Positions 1-8,881 of a stretch of DNA of 64,000 nucleotides are shown here, piece by piece; the stretch's first letter is position 1; each line of letters starts with the position of its first letter. Below the pieces are notes generated by a model that worked only from the letters and a program-made list of their open reading frames with translations, did not search any database and was not told the origin of the DNA. The DNA comes from Bradyrhizobium sp. SK17. Its GTDB lineage: Bacteria > Pseudomonadota > Alphaproteobacteria > Rhizobiales > Xanthobacteraceae. The stretch is from positions 2,867,001 to 2,931,000 of the forward strand of contig NZ_CP025113.1 of NCBI RefSeq assembly GCF_002831585.1. The letters are read 5' to 3'. The position numbers and the translations under genes were made by a program.

Positions 1-1172
1 CCGCGATCGGCGCCGAAGACGCCGGAGCCGCCGCGGCCGTGATTCAGCGCGATCTCCTGCGCGGTGACGTCGCAGCTCGCCGCCTTTCCGCTGGTCGAGA
101 CATCGACCAGTCGCGTGCGCAGGCCGCTACCCGTGATGATATCGCGGATGAAGCGCAGCTCTGCGCCCTTGGTGTCTAGCGTGCCGACTACCAGTACGAC
201 CGGTGGTCCTGACGTCCTTGTCGCCGTTGGCTCGCGTCGCTGCCGCGTGGCCTCTTCAAGCCGTGCGACGCCGGTCGACTGCGTCCGCGCTGCGGCTTCG
301 ATGCGCGCGATTGGCACCGGCTGCGACCAGCGCGTCGGCAGCACGGGATTGGAGATGTAGATGCGGACCGGTCCCTTGCGCTCCGGCTGCGGTGCGCTGG
401 CAGCTTCCGCTTTCGCGGTAGCAGCCCCGGCGTCGGTCTCGTCCGTGCCGTGGGTACCGACGCCGAGCAGCCGCTGCTGCAACTCGCGATCGGTGGCGAG
501 ACGGGCGGAGTCGATGATGCGATTGATCCGGCCATTGACCATGATGGCGACGTTGCGCGACACCGCTGTCGCGACGCCGATGTTCTGCTCGATGACCAGA
601 ACCGAGATGTCGCCTTCGTCGCCGAGGCGCAACAGCATGTCCTCGACCTGGGCGACGATCACGGGCGCAAGCCCCTCGGTCGGCTCGTCCATGATCAGGA
701 GTTGCGGGTTCGTCAGCAGCGCGCGCGAGATCGCCAGCATCTGCTGCTCGCCGCCGGAGAGCTGGTTGCCGCCATTGCTCTTGCGCTCGGCGAGCCGCGG
801 GAAGGTGTCGTAGATGCGCTCGATGGTCCAGGCGCCACGGCGCAGGCCGCCGGCGAGCGCAAGGTGTTCGTCGACGGTCAGCGAGCGCCACAGGCGCCGG
901 CCCTGCGGCACGTAGCCGACACCGAGCCGGGCAATCCGCGCCGGATTGAGCTTTGTGACCTCCTCGCCGCGGATCCGGATCGAACCGCTGTTGGCGCGGA
1001 CCAGGCCCATGATCGCCTTGCACAACGTGGTCTTGCCCATGCCGTTGCGGCCGACCACCGAGAACACCCCGGTGTCGAGCGTGAGATCGACGCCCTGTAG
1101 CGCATGTGAATGGCCGTAATAGACGTCGAGGCCTTTCACTTCGAGCGCGGGCGCAGCGCGGCGGTCATTCAT
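1..1172 (-). CDS. LivF-type ABC ATPase fused to a Tm-1-like (UPF0261) domain, partial
   Basis: The gene runs off the left edge, so only about 390 N-terminal residues are visible. Residues 1-240 form a LivF-type ATPase: Walker A GRNGMGKTT near 41-49, signature LSGGEQQ near 138-144, Walker B LLIMDEP near 158-164, and the short YVPQGR Q-loop typical of LivF. A linker rich in Ala, Pro, Glu and Arg (about 240-320) follows. The reading frame then continues without a stop into VVLVVGTLDTKGAELRFIRD, the opening motif of Tm-1-like ATP-binding (UPF0261) proteins, followed by VDVSTSGK and the start of the next conserved block. The start ATG at 1172 overlaps the livG stop by 8 bases, implying translational coupling. 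The ATPase powers uptake with the LivH/LivM-type permeases; the role of the fused domain is unknown. I verified the frame codon by codon around the junction, so the fusion is seen, not inferred. Confidence 0.9.
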   Translation of the reverse strand, partial: MNDRRAAPALEVKGLDVYYGHSHALQGVDLTLDTGVFSVVGRNGMGKTTLCKAIMGLVRANSGSIRIRGEEVTKLNPARIARLGVGYVPQGRRLWRSLTVDEHLALAGGLRRGAWTIERIYDTFPRLAERKSNGGNQLSGGEQQMLAISRALLTNPQLLIMDEPTEGLAPVIVAQVEDMLLRLGDEGDISVLVIEQNIGVATAVSRNVAIMVNGRINRIIDSARLATDRELQQRLLGVGTHGTDETDAGAATAKAEAASAPQPERKGPVRIYISNPVLPTRWSQPVPIARIEAAARTQSTGVARLEEATRQRREPTATRTSGPPVVLVVGTLDTKGAELRFIRDIITGSGLRTRLVDVSTSGKAASCDVTAQEIALNHGRGGSGVFGADR

Positions 1173-1947
1173 GACCGCCTCCAAGATAAAGCTCCTGCAC
1201 TTCGGGATCGGATTCGATCTCGCGCGGCAGGCCTTCCTTGAAGATGCGGCCATTGTGCATCATCGTCACGCTCTCGACGACGCGCAGCGCGACGTCCATG
1301 TCGTGCTCGATGATGATGTAGCCGATATGCGCCGGCAGCGAGGTCAGGATCTCGATCAGCTCGCGCCTCTCGGTCGGGGACAGTCCGGCGGCCGGCTCGT
1401 CGAACAGGATGAAGCGCGGCGCGCCGGCCAGCGCCAACGCGATCTCGAGCTGGCGCTGCTGGCCATGCGCGAGCTCGGCGACGCGCTGGTCCTTGACGCC
1501 GGTGAGGTGCACGGCCTGCACCAGCGTCTCGGTTGCGTGCATCAGCGCGTCGTTCTGTCCGGGGCGCAGGAACGAGAAGCGGCCGCGCGAAACGCCGCGG
1601 CAGGCGAGGTAGACGTTGTCTTGCACCGTGAGGCCGGGGAACAGCGCCGAGATCTGGTAGGTGCGGCGCAAGCCCCGGCGGATGCGCTCATAGGGCGGGA
1701 ACTGGGTGATGTCCTCGCCGAAGAAGCGGATCGTGCCGGAGGAGGGCGGGAAATCGCCGGTGATGCAGTTGAACAGCGTGGTCTTGCCGGCGCCGTTCGA
1801 GCCGAGCACGGCGCGTCGTTCGCCGGGACGCACCGTGATGGTGACGTCGGTCAGCGCCGCCAGCGCGCCGAACAGCCGCGTCACGCCGCGCAGCTCCAGT
1901 GCTGCGCCGGCGCCGACCGCGGACAGTCGCTGCGCGACGCTATCCAT
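1165..1947 (-). CDS. LivG-type branched-chain amino-acid ABC transporter ATPase
   Basis: A 260-aa ATPase of the LivG type. Visible motifs are Walker A LGSNGAGKTTLFN near residues 48-60, the LivG-style RTYQ Q-loop, signature LAHGQQRQLEIALAL, Walker B FILFDEPAAGLS and the EHDMDV switch histidine. The C-terminal YLGGGHE tail is the LivG/LivF ending. It overlaps the upstream permease gene by 8 bases and the downstream ATPase gene by 8 bases, so the three are one transcript and probably coupled in translation. Function: one of two cytoplasmic ATPases driving import of an amino acid or related amide/carboxylate. The substrate cannot be deduced from the ATPase. Confidence 0.93.
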   Translation of the reverse strand: MDSVAQRLSAVGAGAALELRGVTRLFGALAALTDVTITVRPGERRAVLGSNGAGKTTLFNCITGDFPPSSGTIRFFGEDITQFPPYERIRRGLRRTYQISALFPGLTVQDNVYLACRGVSRGRFSFLRPGQNDALMHATETLVQAVHLTGVKDQRVAELAHGQQRQLEIALALAGAPRFILFDEPAAGLSPTERRELIEILTSLPAHIGYIIIEHDMDVALRVVESVTMMHNGRIFKEGLPREIESDPEVQELYLGGGHE

Positions 1948-3025
1948 GGCGGCCTCCGCCCGGACGTTGCGTCGAGGTCGTATTGCGGCGCCGCCAGCGC
2001 TCCCACAGCCCGATTACGCCGTCGGACGACCAGAACACGATGGCGAGGAAGCCGAGCCCGATCAGCAGCCGGAAGCGGTTGCCGTCGAGCCCGAGCTTGA
2101 TCAGCACGTCGAGCGCGAAGGTGCGCAGCAGCACGAAGATCAGCGCGCCGATGAACGGGCCGATCGGCCGCGTGATGCCGCCGACCACGGCGATGATCAG
2201 GACATCGATGCAGGCGCCGACGCTGACCGAGCCGGGCGAGATCTGGCGGTAGTTCCAAACCTGCAGCACGCCGCCGAGCGCGGCGATGAAGGCCGCGAAG
2301 GCGTAGGCCGCGATGCGGTGGGCATTGGGGTTGAAGCCGAGTGCCGCCATGCGCCGCGAATTGTCGCGCACGCCTTGCAGCGCGAGGCCGAACGGCGCCC
2401 GCGAGACATACTGAACGGCGAAGTAGCAGATCGCGGCGACGCCGAGCGTCACATAGTAGAAGGCGATATCGGAGCGCCAGTCGACGCCCCAGAAATGCGG
2501 CGTCGCGACGGTGTTGAGGCCGGTATGGCCGTTGAAGATCGCCCAGTTCTGATTGGTGAAATAGTAGAACGCGGCGCCGATCGCCAGCGTGATCATGATG
2601 GTGTAGATGCCCTCGGTGCGCACCGCGAGCGCGCCGCCGAGCGTGCCGAACAGCGTCCCCAGCGCCAGTGCCATCGGCGTTGCCAGCCACCACGGCCAGC
2701 CGAGGCTGATATTGGTGCTGCCGCTGACGCCGAACACCGCGACCATGTAGCCGGCGAAGCCCGCGATGGTGAGCTGCATCAGGCTGACCATGCCGCCATA
2801 GCCGGCGAGGAACATCAGGCTCAATGCGATGATGCCGAGGATCAGCGTGGTGGCGAATATCTCGATCAGGAAGAAGCCGTTGGCGATCAGCGGCATGATC
2901 ACGAGGATCAGCGCGACCAGCCAGGCCGCCGGGTTCTGGAATTCCGGCCAGGCGCCGATCAGCGCGCGGCGGGTCGCGTTGGCGGATCGGTCGGGACGAA
3001 GCTGGGTGCTCTGCAGCAACGACAT
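1940..3025 (-). CDS. LivM-type ABC transporter permease
   Basis: A 361-aa polytopic inner-membrane protein. Hydrophobic segments start near residue 35 (LVALILVIMPLIANGFFLIE) and continue to the C-terminus. The family block GGMVSLMQLTIAGFAGYM and the cytoplasmic loop SRAPFGLALQGVRDNSRRMAALGF, which contacts the ATPases, are both present. The basic Arg-rich tail is cytoplasmic. It begins 1 base after the LivH-type gene stop and overlaps livG by 8 bases. It pairs with the LivH-type protein to form the translocation channel. Confidence 0.92.
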   Translation of the reverse strand: MSLLQSTQLRPDRSANATRRALIGAWPEFQNPAAWLVALILVIMPLIANGFFLIEIFATTLILGIIALSLMFLAGYGGMVSLMQLTIAGFAGYMVAVFGVSGSTNISLGWPWWLATPMALALGTLFGTLGGALAVRTEGIYTIMITLAIGAAFYYFTNQNWAIFNGHTGLNTVATPHFWGVDWRSDIAFYYVTLGVAAICYFAVQYVSRAPFGLALQGVRDNSRRMAALGFNPNAHRIAAYAFAAFIAALGGVLQVWNYRQISPGSVSVGACIDVLIIAVVGGITRPIGPFIGALIFVLLRTFALDVLIKLGLDGNRFRLLIGLGFLAIVFWSSDGVIGLWERWRRRNTTSTQRPGGGRHG

Positions 3026-3026
3026 C

Positions 3027-4037
3027 TCATCGCCTCGCGAGCAGGCCCTGCGGCCGCAGCGCCAGCACCAGCACCATGATCAGGAAGGTGACGACGATGG
3101 CGTAGGTCGGGATGTAGACCGAGCCGAGCTGCTCGGCGAGCCCGATGATCACGGCGCCGAGCGCGGCCCCCGGTATCGAGCCCATGCCGCCAACGATCAC
3201 GACCACCAGCGAGGCCAGCAGGAAGCGCGTGTCCTCGCCCGGCGACAGCGACTGGAAGGTGCCGCCGACGACGCCGGCGATGCCGGCAAGCCCCGCGCCG
3301 AGCGCGAACACCAGCACGAACACCAGCTGGATCCGTACCCCGGTCGCAGCGAGAATGTCGCGGTCATCGACGCCGGCGCGCACGATCATGCCGATCCGGG
3401 TGCGGTTAAGCGCCAGCCACATCGCGATCCCGATCATCACTGACGCGGCGAGGATAACGAGCCGCACCAGCGGATATTGCAGATAGACCGGCTCGCCGGA
3501 GGATTTGATCGCGGTCAGCAGCGGCAGCTGCACCGGGCCGATCAGCCAGCTCGGGGTCTGAACCTGGTAGAAGTCGCCGCCGAACACCCACAGCATCAGG
3601 TCGGCGAACACGATCGAGAGCCCGATCGTGACCATGGTCTGCCTGAGGTCCTGCCCCTCCATGCGGCGGAACACGGCGAGTTGCAGGATCACCCCGACGA
3701 GCGCCACCGCGATGAAGGCGACGATGAAGGACAGGATCCAGGACCCGGTCCAGGTGCTGACGGCATAGCCGACATAGCCGCCGAACAGATAGAGCGAGCC
3801 GTGCGCGAGGTTGACGTTGCGCATCAGGCCGAAGATCAGCGTGAAGCCGCTCGCCACCAGGAAATACAGCCCGCCCAGCGTGATGCCGTTCAGCACGGCG
3901 TTGAGGAACACGCGCTTGCGGCCAACAGCGGCTTCAAGTCCCGGCGGCCAGATCGCGAACACCAGCCACGCGAGCACCGCGACCGCGATGATCACGATCA
4001 GCGCCCAGGCCGGATGGCGTTCGATGAACCTGGCCAT
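3027..4037 (-). CDS. LivH-type ABC transporter permease
   Basis: A 336-aa membrane protein. A hydrophobic N-terminal helix (WALIVIIAVAVLAWLVFAIW) precedes the family start block FLNAVLNGITLGGLYFLVAS and GLMRNVNLAHGSLYLFGGYVG. The coupling loop RTRIGMIVRAGVDDRDILAATG lies in the C-terminal half. The extra helix at the N-terminus makes it about 40 residues longer than the common LivH length of about 300. Order on the minus strand is binding protein, AraC regulator, this permease, second permease, two ATPases. A 130-base gap separates it from the AraC gene, so it may have its own promoter there. Confidence 0.92.
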   Translation of the reverse strand: MARFIERHPAWALIVIIAVAVLAWLVFAIWPPGLEAAVGRKRVFLNAVLNGITLGGLYFLVASGFTLIFGLMRNVNLAHGSLYLFGGYVGYAVSTWTGSWILSFIVAFIAVALVGVILQLAVFRRMEGQDLRQTMVTIGLSIVFADLMLWVFGGDFYQVQTPSWLIGPVQLPLLTAIKSSGEPVYLQYPLVRLVILAASVMIGIAMWLALNRTRIGMIVRAGVDDRDILAATGVRIQLVFVLVFALGAGLAGIAGVVGGTFQSLSPGEDTRFLLASLVVVIVGGMGSIPGAALGAVIIGLAEQLGSVYIPTYAIVVTFLIMVLVLALRPQGLLARR

Positions 4038-4167
4038 CTCCGTCGCGTTTCCCTCTGACGTCGCGACCGTCTGTCGGGTCGCGTGCCGCGCATCCTACCG
4101 AGGGCGAAAGCTTCGGATTTGATCGAGAGTATCTTTTATCGCGGCTCCATCGTTGCGCGGAACTCGT

Positions 4168-4983
4168 TCACGGCCGCAACACCTTGGCGGCGCGGCGATA
4201 GTCGGTCGGGGCCATCCCGACATTGGCGGCGAAGAAGCGGGTGAAGCCGCTCTGCGACGAGAAGCCGAGATCGAAGCCGATATCGGCGATCGGGGATTCG
4301 GTCGCCACCAGCGCGTCGAGCGCCTGCTCCATGATCAGCGTGTTCATGTAGAGGTGAGGGGTGACGCCGGTTTGGGTGCGGAACAGCCGGTAGAAGTGCG
4401 GCCGCGACAGCCCGGCCTCGCGTGCGATCGCATCGAGCTCGATCTCGGCGCCGGGGCTTTCCGACATCAGCCGGATCGACTTGCGGACCCGAAAATCGGT
4501 TACCGCGGCGGCCGTTGGCGCACTCCCGGCGGTCTGCCAGCTCTCCTCGTAGCAGGAATCGATCAGTTGCCGGAGCTCGCAATCGAGGCTGCGCAGCGAC
4601 GGCGCACCGCACACCAGCGCTGCGGTGCGGCGGATCAGCCGGTCGAGTGCCTCGGTGCGCGGAAAGAAGGTGCGGCCGAACCGCATCCCCTGCGCATTCG
4701 CCGTCGGCGTGAACCATTCGGCGTTGACATAGAGCACGAAGAAGATCGCGCCATGGTCCATGTCGGTCGGCAGAAAATTATGCGGTTCCCACGGGTTGAC
4801 CGCAACCACGGTGTCGTCCTTGAGCAGCAGGCGCTGATCGGAGACGTCGATCTGCGCCGGCGTCCCGCCGACATGAAAGATCAAGTGACCTTCGCGGTGC
4901 GCGTGCACGTTGAAGGGACGGTTCAACTGATAGACCGTCGCGCGACCAAACCGGCCGTGGAAGACGGCAAGCGCCCTGCTCAT
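4168..4983 (-). CDS. AraC-family transcriptional regulator of the Liv-type operon
   Basis: A 271-aa regulator. The N-terminal half is an AraC-type cupin sensor (VHAHREGHLIFHVGG near residues 27-41, then VNPWEPHNF). The C-terminal 100 residues form the double helix-turn-helix: IELDAIAREAGLSRPHFYRLF and PIADIGFDLGFSSQSGFTRFF, ending in GMAPTDYRR. It lies inside the transporter locus between the binding-protein gene and the permease genes, on the same strand. It is therefore most likely the local activator responding to the imported compound. That link rests on position only. Confidence 0.9.
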   Translation of the reverse strand: MSRALAVFHGRFGRATVYQLNRPFNVHAHREGHLIFHVGGTPAQIDVSDQRLLLKDDTVVAVNPWEPHNFLPTDMDHGAIFFVLYVNAEWFTPTANAQGMRFGRTFFPRTEALDRLIRRTAALVCGAPSLRSLDCELRQLIDSCYEESWQTAGSAPTAAAVTDFRVRKSIRLMSESPGAEIELDAIAREAGLSRPHFYRLFRTQTGVTPHLYMNTLIMEQALDALVATESPIADIGFDLGFSSQSGFTRFFAANVGMAPTDYRRAAKVLRP

Positions 4984-5119
4984 GCCTCCCCTCCCGCGGG
5001 ATGTTCTTGTCTTTTCGACAAGCGTTCATCATCCGCCCGCGGAAAGCAAGGGCGAGCAGGGCCGTTGATGCAACCGCGCATCATGCCGCGGCCACTTTGC
5101 CTGCACTGCAACAAATACG

Positions 5120-6370
5120 TCAGTACTTCTTGCACTCCGGGACCGTGCGGCTCGGCAGGCCGATCTTGGCGAAAACCGCCGGATCGTAACCCAGCGTCTG
5201 GTTGACGTTCGGGATCACCTTCACGACCTTGCTGAACAGCGCTCCCTTGCCGTCATCAACCACTTCAGTGACGAAGTTGGTGCCGATCGCCTGGCGGTTG
5301 GCGTCGAGCTTGATCTTGCCGTTCGGCGCGTCGATCTCGATCTTCGCCAGCGCATCCTTGAGCTTGGCCTGGTTGTTGGAGAGATCGCCATTGACCTGAC
5401 GCAGCGCCAGGATCAGGGCCATCGTCGAGTCGTAATAGTTGGTGGCGAGCAGCGACGGGCTCGGGAAGCGCTTGGCCGGCGGGAAGGCGTCCTGGTAGGC
5501 TTTGACGAATTTCTGCCAGCCCGGATCTTCCCAGGTATCGGCCTGACCGCTCGCGGCGATGGTGCCGACCAGCGCGTTCTTGGCGCTGCCCTTCGACGAC
5601 AGGATGGTCTGGTCGATCATGATCGAGCCGCCCATCAGATGCGCCTTGCCGCCCGCCTGCTGATACTGGTTGAGGAAGTTGACGGCGTCGGCGCCGCCGA
5701 GGCCGAGATAGATCGCATCGACATCGTCGGGGAGGGCTGCGATGACGGAGGCGAAGTCCTTGGTGCCAAGCGGCACCCATTGCCGGCTCGTGACCTGGCC
5801 GCCGGCGCCGCAGAATTCGAGCACCAGGCCGAACACCTGGGTGTAGATGAAGGAATAGTCCTCGCCGACGGTCGCGATCTTGCGATAACCCTTGGTCTCA
5901 TAGGCGTATTTGCCGAGGCCGACCTGCCACTGGGCGCCGTCCATGTTGTAGCGGAAGAAGTTCGGCGCCGGATCGACATAGGTTGCTTCCTGCGCACCGG
6001 AGGCGGCGTTGACGAAGGTCAGCTCGGGCTTGGTTTTCGCAAAGTTCTTCACCGCGATGCCTTCGTCGCCGGACAGCGGCGACAGCAGGATCTGCACCTT
6101 GTCCTGCTCGATCAGCTTGCGTACCGCGCGCACCGCGGAGTCCGGCGTCGCGTCGGTCGAGGCGACCACGAACTCGAGTTCCTTGTCGCCGATCTTCTTG
6201 CCGAGCACATTGAGTGCCGTCTGGAAGCCGCGCATGCCGTCCTCGCCGAGCACGGTGTAGGTGCCCTCGAGCGTCGCGGTGACACCGACCTTGATCTTCT
6301 CCTGGGCGAACGCCGTGCCTGATAGCAACAGGCTGCTCAACGCAATCAGTCCCAAACTGCCTTTCAACAT
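5120..6370 (-). CDS. periplasmic amino-acid/amide substrate-binding protein (LivK-like)
   Basis: A 416-aa exported protein with signal peptide (GLIALSSLLLSGTAFAQ, cleavage near residue 23) and a mature start EKIKVGVTATLEG typical of type-1 periplasmic binding proteins. Segments such as VQILLSPLSGDEGIAVKNFA and KIATVGEDYSFIYTQVFG belong to the Peripla_BP_6 fold. The strong ribosome site GGAGGAG lies just before ATG 6370. It heads the transporter locus. The ligand class (branched-chain amino acid, amide, urea or aromatic acid) cannot be settled from the sequence. Confidence 0.92.
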   Translation of the reverse strand: MLKGSLGLIALSSLLLSGTAFAQEKIKVGVTATLEGTYTVLGEDGMRGFQTALNVLGKKIGDKELEFVVASTDATPDSAVRAVRKLIEQDKVQILLSPLSGDEGIAVKNFAKTKPELTFVNAASGAQEATYVDPAPNFFRYNMDGAQWQVGLGKYAYETKGYRKIATVGEDYSFIYTQVFGLVLEFCGAGGQVTSRQWVPLGTKDFASVIAALPDDVDAIYLGLGGADAVNFLNQYQQAGGKAHLMGGSIMIDQTILSSKGSAKNALVGTIAASGQADTWEDPGWQKFVKAYQDAFPPAKRFPSPSLLATNYYDSTMALILALRQVNGDLSNNQAKLKDALAKIEIDAPNGKIKLDANRQAIGTNFVTEVVDDGKGALFSKVVKVIPNVNQTLGYDPAVFAKIGLPSRTVPECKKY

Positions 6371-6630
6371 CGTTCTCCTCCCTCTGTGTTGTCACCGGCG
6401 TCCACGCGGCACGAAGGCTGATGGGCGTCCGGTTGTTGCCGGCAAAGCTAGCCGAAGGCAGGCGCGGCGCGGATGTCGTCGCCGCGGGAGTGCTTAACGG
6501 GCAGTCTCATTTTGATTGTTGCGCCGCAGCGCGGTTCGCGGCGCAATGTCGCGGAGACTTCTCAGTGCCGTCACCCGCGAAAAGTATCCGCGGGCGATGA
6601 CACGTGCGTGGGACGAGACTTCTTCCCCGC

Positions 6631-6752
6631 GTCGTCCCGGCGCAGGCCGGGACCCATACGCCGCAGCAGACGTTGTCGGCGAGACTCGTCGTTCCGGCAT
6701 CGCGCAACAATTTTCATTTGGGGTAATGGGTCCCGGCCTTCGCCGGGACGAC
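6631..6752. repeat. inverted pair of REP-like palindromes
   Basis: Two 27-base copies at 6631-6657 (+) and 6726-6752 (reverse) match at 26 of 27 positions. Each is itself a hairpin with arms GTCCCGGC / GCCGGGAC. This paired layout resembles BIME/REP elements. A related hairpin with the same arms lies at 53500-53540. Confidence 0.8.
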
Positions 6753-6799
6753 GGTGAATGTGAGGCACGGCCGGTGAATCACAACTTCGCATTCTCGCG

Positions 6800-7195
6800 A
6801 CATGATTTGCCCGAGGTTTGCTTCTTGTCTCGCCCTCATCTCGAAGAGGGCACAGGGAAAGCCGGGTGCCGATCGCACCCATGGGCCCCGTGCAAAAGGT
6901 AGAAAGCACGGGGGTAGGACCACAGGTGTAACCGGAAACAACCCGGCTTTCCCTGCGCGATGGGTTACGGCTTACTTCGTGCTCTCCCCGGCGAGACTTG
7001 GCTTGTTTGTCACCGTCTTCGCAACGCGCACCGCGCAATCGGAAAAGACACCTGCCACTTGGGCGTCAGGACCACACGACTTCACCGTCCGCTTCACGCG
7101 CACTCGTCAGTCGCGCATTCGGCGTCCACCGCATCTCGACCCGCGTTCGTGACGACCGCGAAGCGCCCCTCGATCGGGTGAGACGGCAGCATTAG
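6800..7195. repeat. probable dispersed noncoding repeat
   Basis: This segment contains the stretch CCCATGGGCCCCGTGCAAAA, a hairpin-forming CCCGGCTTTCCCTG and its partner CAGGGAAAGCCGGG, and a C-rich tail. From memory, very similar stretches recur in Bradyrhizobium genomes and are often mis-annotated as small hypothetical proteins. The boundaries are approximate and the identity is inferred. Confidence 0.5.
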
Positions 7196-7285
7196 ACAAC
7201 TGAGTTGGGGGCCGCGTCAAGAGGAAATTCGGAAAAAGCGAATAGTGGTCGAGAGAGGTCTCGCTCTCCCAGAACTTCCGCCAGA

Positions 7286-8530
7286 TCATGCCGCTCCGCT
7301 TGCGGCAAGAGGATCGTAGTCGCGGCTCTTGAACATCGTGTGCAATTGCCGCCGCCGGATGCCCAGATTGCCTCCATCGAAGATCGGCAGCGCGAGCGCG
7401 TCCTGGAGCAAGCTGCCGAATGGCGTCTCATGATCGTAGCTGTCGATCCCGACCACCCGCATCAGATCGGTGATGACGCGTACGGCGGCCTCGGAGCCGA
7501 AGATCTTGGCTTGCACTGAAAGCTCCTCTGCGGCCGGCGATTGGGTGTCGAGGGCATGGCAGGCGCGCCAGCTGAGATAACGCGCGGCTTCGATCGTGGT
7601 CTTGGCATCGGCGAGCGCGTATCCGACCGCTTGATGCTCGATGATGGGGCGAACGCCGCCGCGCTTTTCGGTACGAGCAAAATCCAGCGCGAATGCGAAG
7701 GCAGCGCGCATCAGCGCGACGCCGAAGATTCCGACCAGTGCCGCGGTGCCGGTGAACGCCGCTGCGGTCAGCGCCAGGCCGGCACCCTGCTGTCCGAGCA
7801 GATTGTGGTGCGGCGCCTGCACGTTCTGGAAGCCAAATTGCGGTACGAGATGGGCGCGATGACCGATGCTGTCGATCGCGCGTTCGAACACGAGGCCGCT
7901 CACCGGACCTTGCACGGCAATGATCGAGATCGCCGCATCGGACGCGGCTGCCGGATCGGTCCGGCATACGATGGTCAGAAGATCGGCGCCATCCCTATTC
8001 CAGCCTGTCGCCGAGGACACCCATTTCTTGCGACCGTTGATCACCCAATTGTCGCCCTCCCGCCGCGCGGTGGTGCGGACGCCTTCACCGGGCGGCGGCG
8101 CGGCGGCGTTGGCGCTGCCTCCCGGTTCGCTGGAGCAGAAGGCGGCGAGCGGCGCGCCATTGGTCTTCAGGAACGGCGCAAGCAGCCGCTGACACTGCGC
8201 CGGCGTGCCACCGAGCAGCAGCGGCAGCAGGCCGAGCACGCTGCCGAGCATGGTGAGGGTCACACTCGGATTCACGCTATAGAATTCCTCGGCCAGGATC
8301 GCCATGTCGACCATGCCGGCGTTGTCGCCGCCCGCCGGCGCCGGAATGCACTTGCGCAAATAGCCGGCCGCGACCATCGCCTCATAAGTCGGCTTGGTCG
8401 CGAGAAAGCGCTGCTCGGGCGTCGGCAGCTGTTCGGCGGCCCTGGCATCGGCCAGCACCTCCCTGGCAAACTTGCGAGAGTCGAGTTGCAGTTCGCGCTG
8501 CTGTGCGGTGAGCGTGAAATCGATCGCCAT
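7286..8530 (-). CDS. acyl-CoA dehydrogenase superfamily flavoprotein, nitroalkane-oxidase-like
   Basis: A 414-aa cytoplasmic flavoenzyme with the acyl-CoA dehydrogenase fold: helical N-domain, middle beta-domain with FCSSEPGGSAN (about residues 131-141) and INGRKKWVSSATGWN, and helical C-domain. The C-terminal motif IFDGGNLGIRRRQ places Asp385 where ordinary acyl-CoA dehydrogenases have a catalytic Glu. The Asp and the surrounding FDGGN-G-RRRQ pattern match, from memory, Fusarium nitroalkane oxidase (catalytic Asp402), as do the GLLPLLLGGTP and SEPGGSAN segments. It may therefore oxidise a nitroalkane or other non-CoA substrate. Flanking genes give no pathway clue. General superfamily assignment is firm; the substrate is inference. 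Confidence 0.85.
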   Translation of the reverse strand: MAIDFTLTAQQRELQLDSRKFAREVLADARAAEQLPTPEQRFLATKPTYEAMVAAGYLRKCIPAPAGGDNAGMVDMAILAEEFYSVNPSVTLTMLGSVLGLLPLLLGGTPAQCQRLLAPFLKTNGAPLAAFCSSEPGGSANAAAPPPGEGVRTTARREGDNWVINGRKKWVSSATGWNRDGADLLTIVCRTDPAAASDAAISIIAVQGPVSGLVFERAIDSIGHRAHLVPQFGFQNVQAPHHNLLGQQGAGLALTAAAFTGTAALVGIFGVALMRAAFAFALDFARTEKRGGVRPIIEHQAVGYALADAKTTIEAARYLSWRACHALDTQSPAAEELSVQAKIFGSEAAVRVITDLMRVVGIDSYDHETPFGSLLQDALALPIFDGGNLGIRRRQLHTMFKSRDYDPLAASGAA

Positions 8531-8881
8531 GTCAATGCCCTCTGTGTCGGCCGTTGGGGCAAATGGCTATCCCGATGTGGTCGGGAAATCTTGGACAGCA
8601 GCGCCAGATTTCTTGGCGCAGAGTGAACCGGAGCGGCCGTCGGACACGGACGGGCCGCGGCCTTGCACTCGATCTTCCAGCCGCCTGGCTTGTTGTCGGG
8701 ATCGGCCGAGACAAGGTTTGCAACGATGGGGCGAACGACACTGCCGGGGTGTTGACGAGGAAGTGAGTGTTCCCAAGGCTCAAGTCGCCGTTATGATTTG
8801 GGCATAATCATTGGTAGCTGTTGCTCAAAGCATAAACCAAAAAGAGAGCGTCAAGTTCTTAACCTCGAGGGGAACGCAGAC
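8531..8881. other. divergent intergenic region
   Basis: About 350 bases between the divergent flavoprotein and prolyl-oligopeptidase genes. It must hold both promoters. A stretch on the minus strand around 8640-8700 has codon-like composition but no start, stop or recognisable product, so I do not call it. Confidence 0.5.

Larger units (their letters stand above)
6371..7285. other. repeat-rich intergenic interval
   Basis: A 915-base spacer with no gene I can support. It holds the 5' leader of the binding-protein gene, an inverted pair of short palindromic repeats (6631-6752) and a longer segment (about 6800-7195) that looks like a dispersed Bradyrhizobium repeat. Several overlapping short open frames exist on both strands here, but none has a ribosome site or protein-like composition. 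Confidence 0.7.

Noticed and set aside
8640..8700. Codon-like stretch on the minus strand, possible gene relic
   Set aside because: Too short, no start or homologue I can name; insufficient to call a pseudogene.
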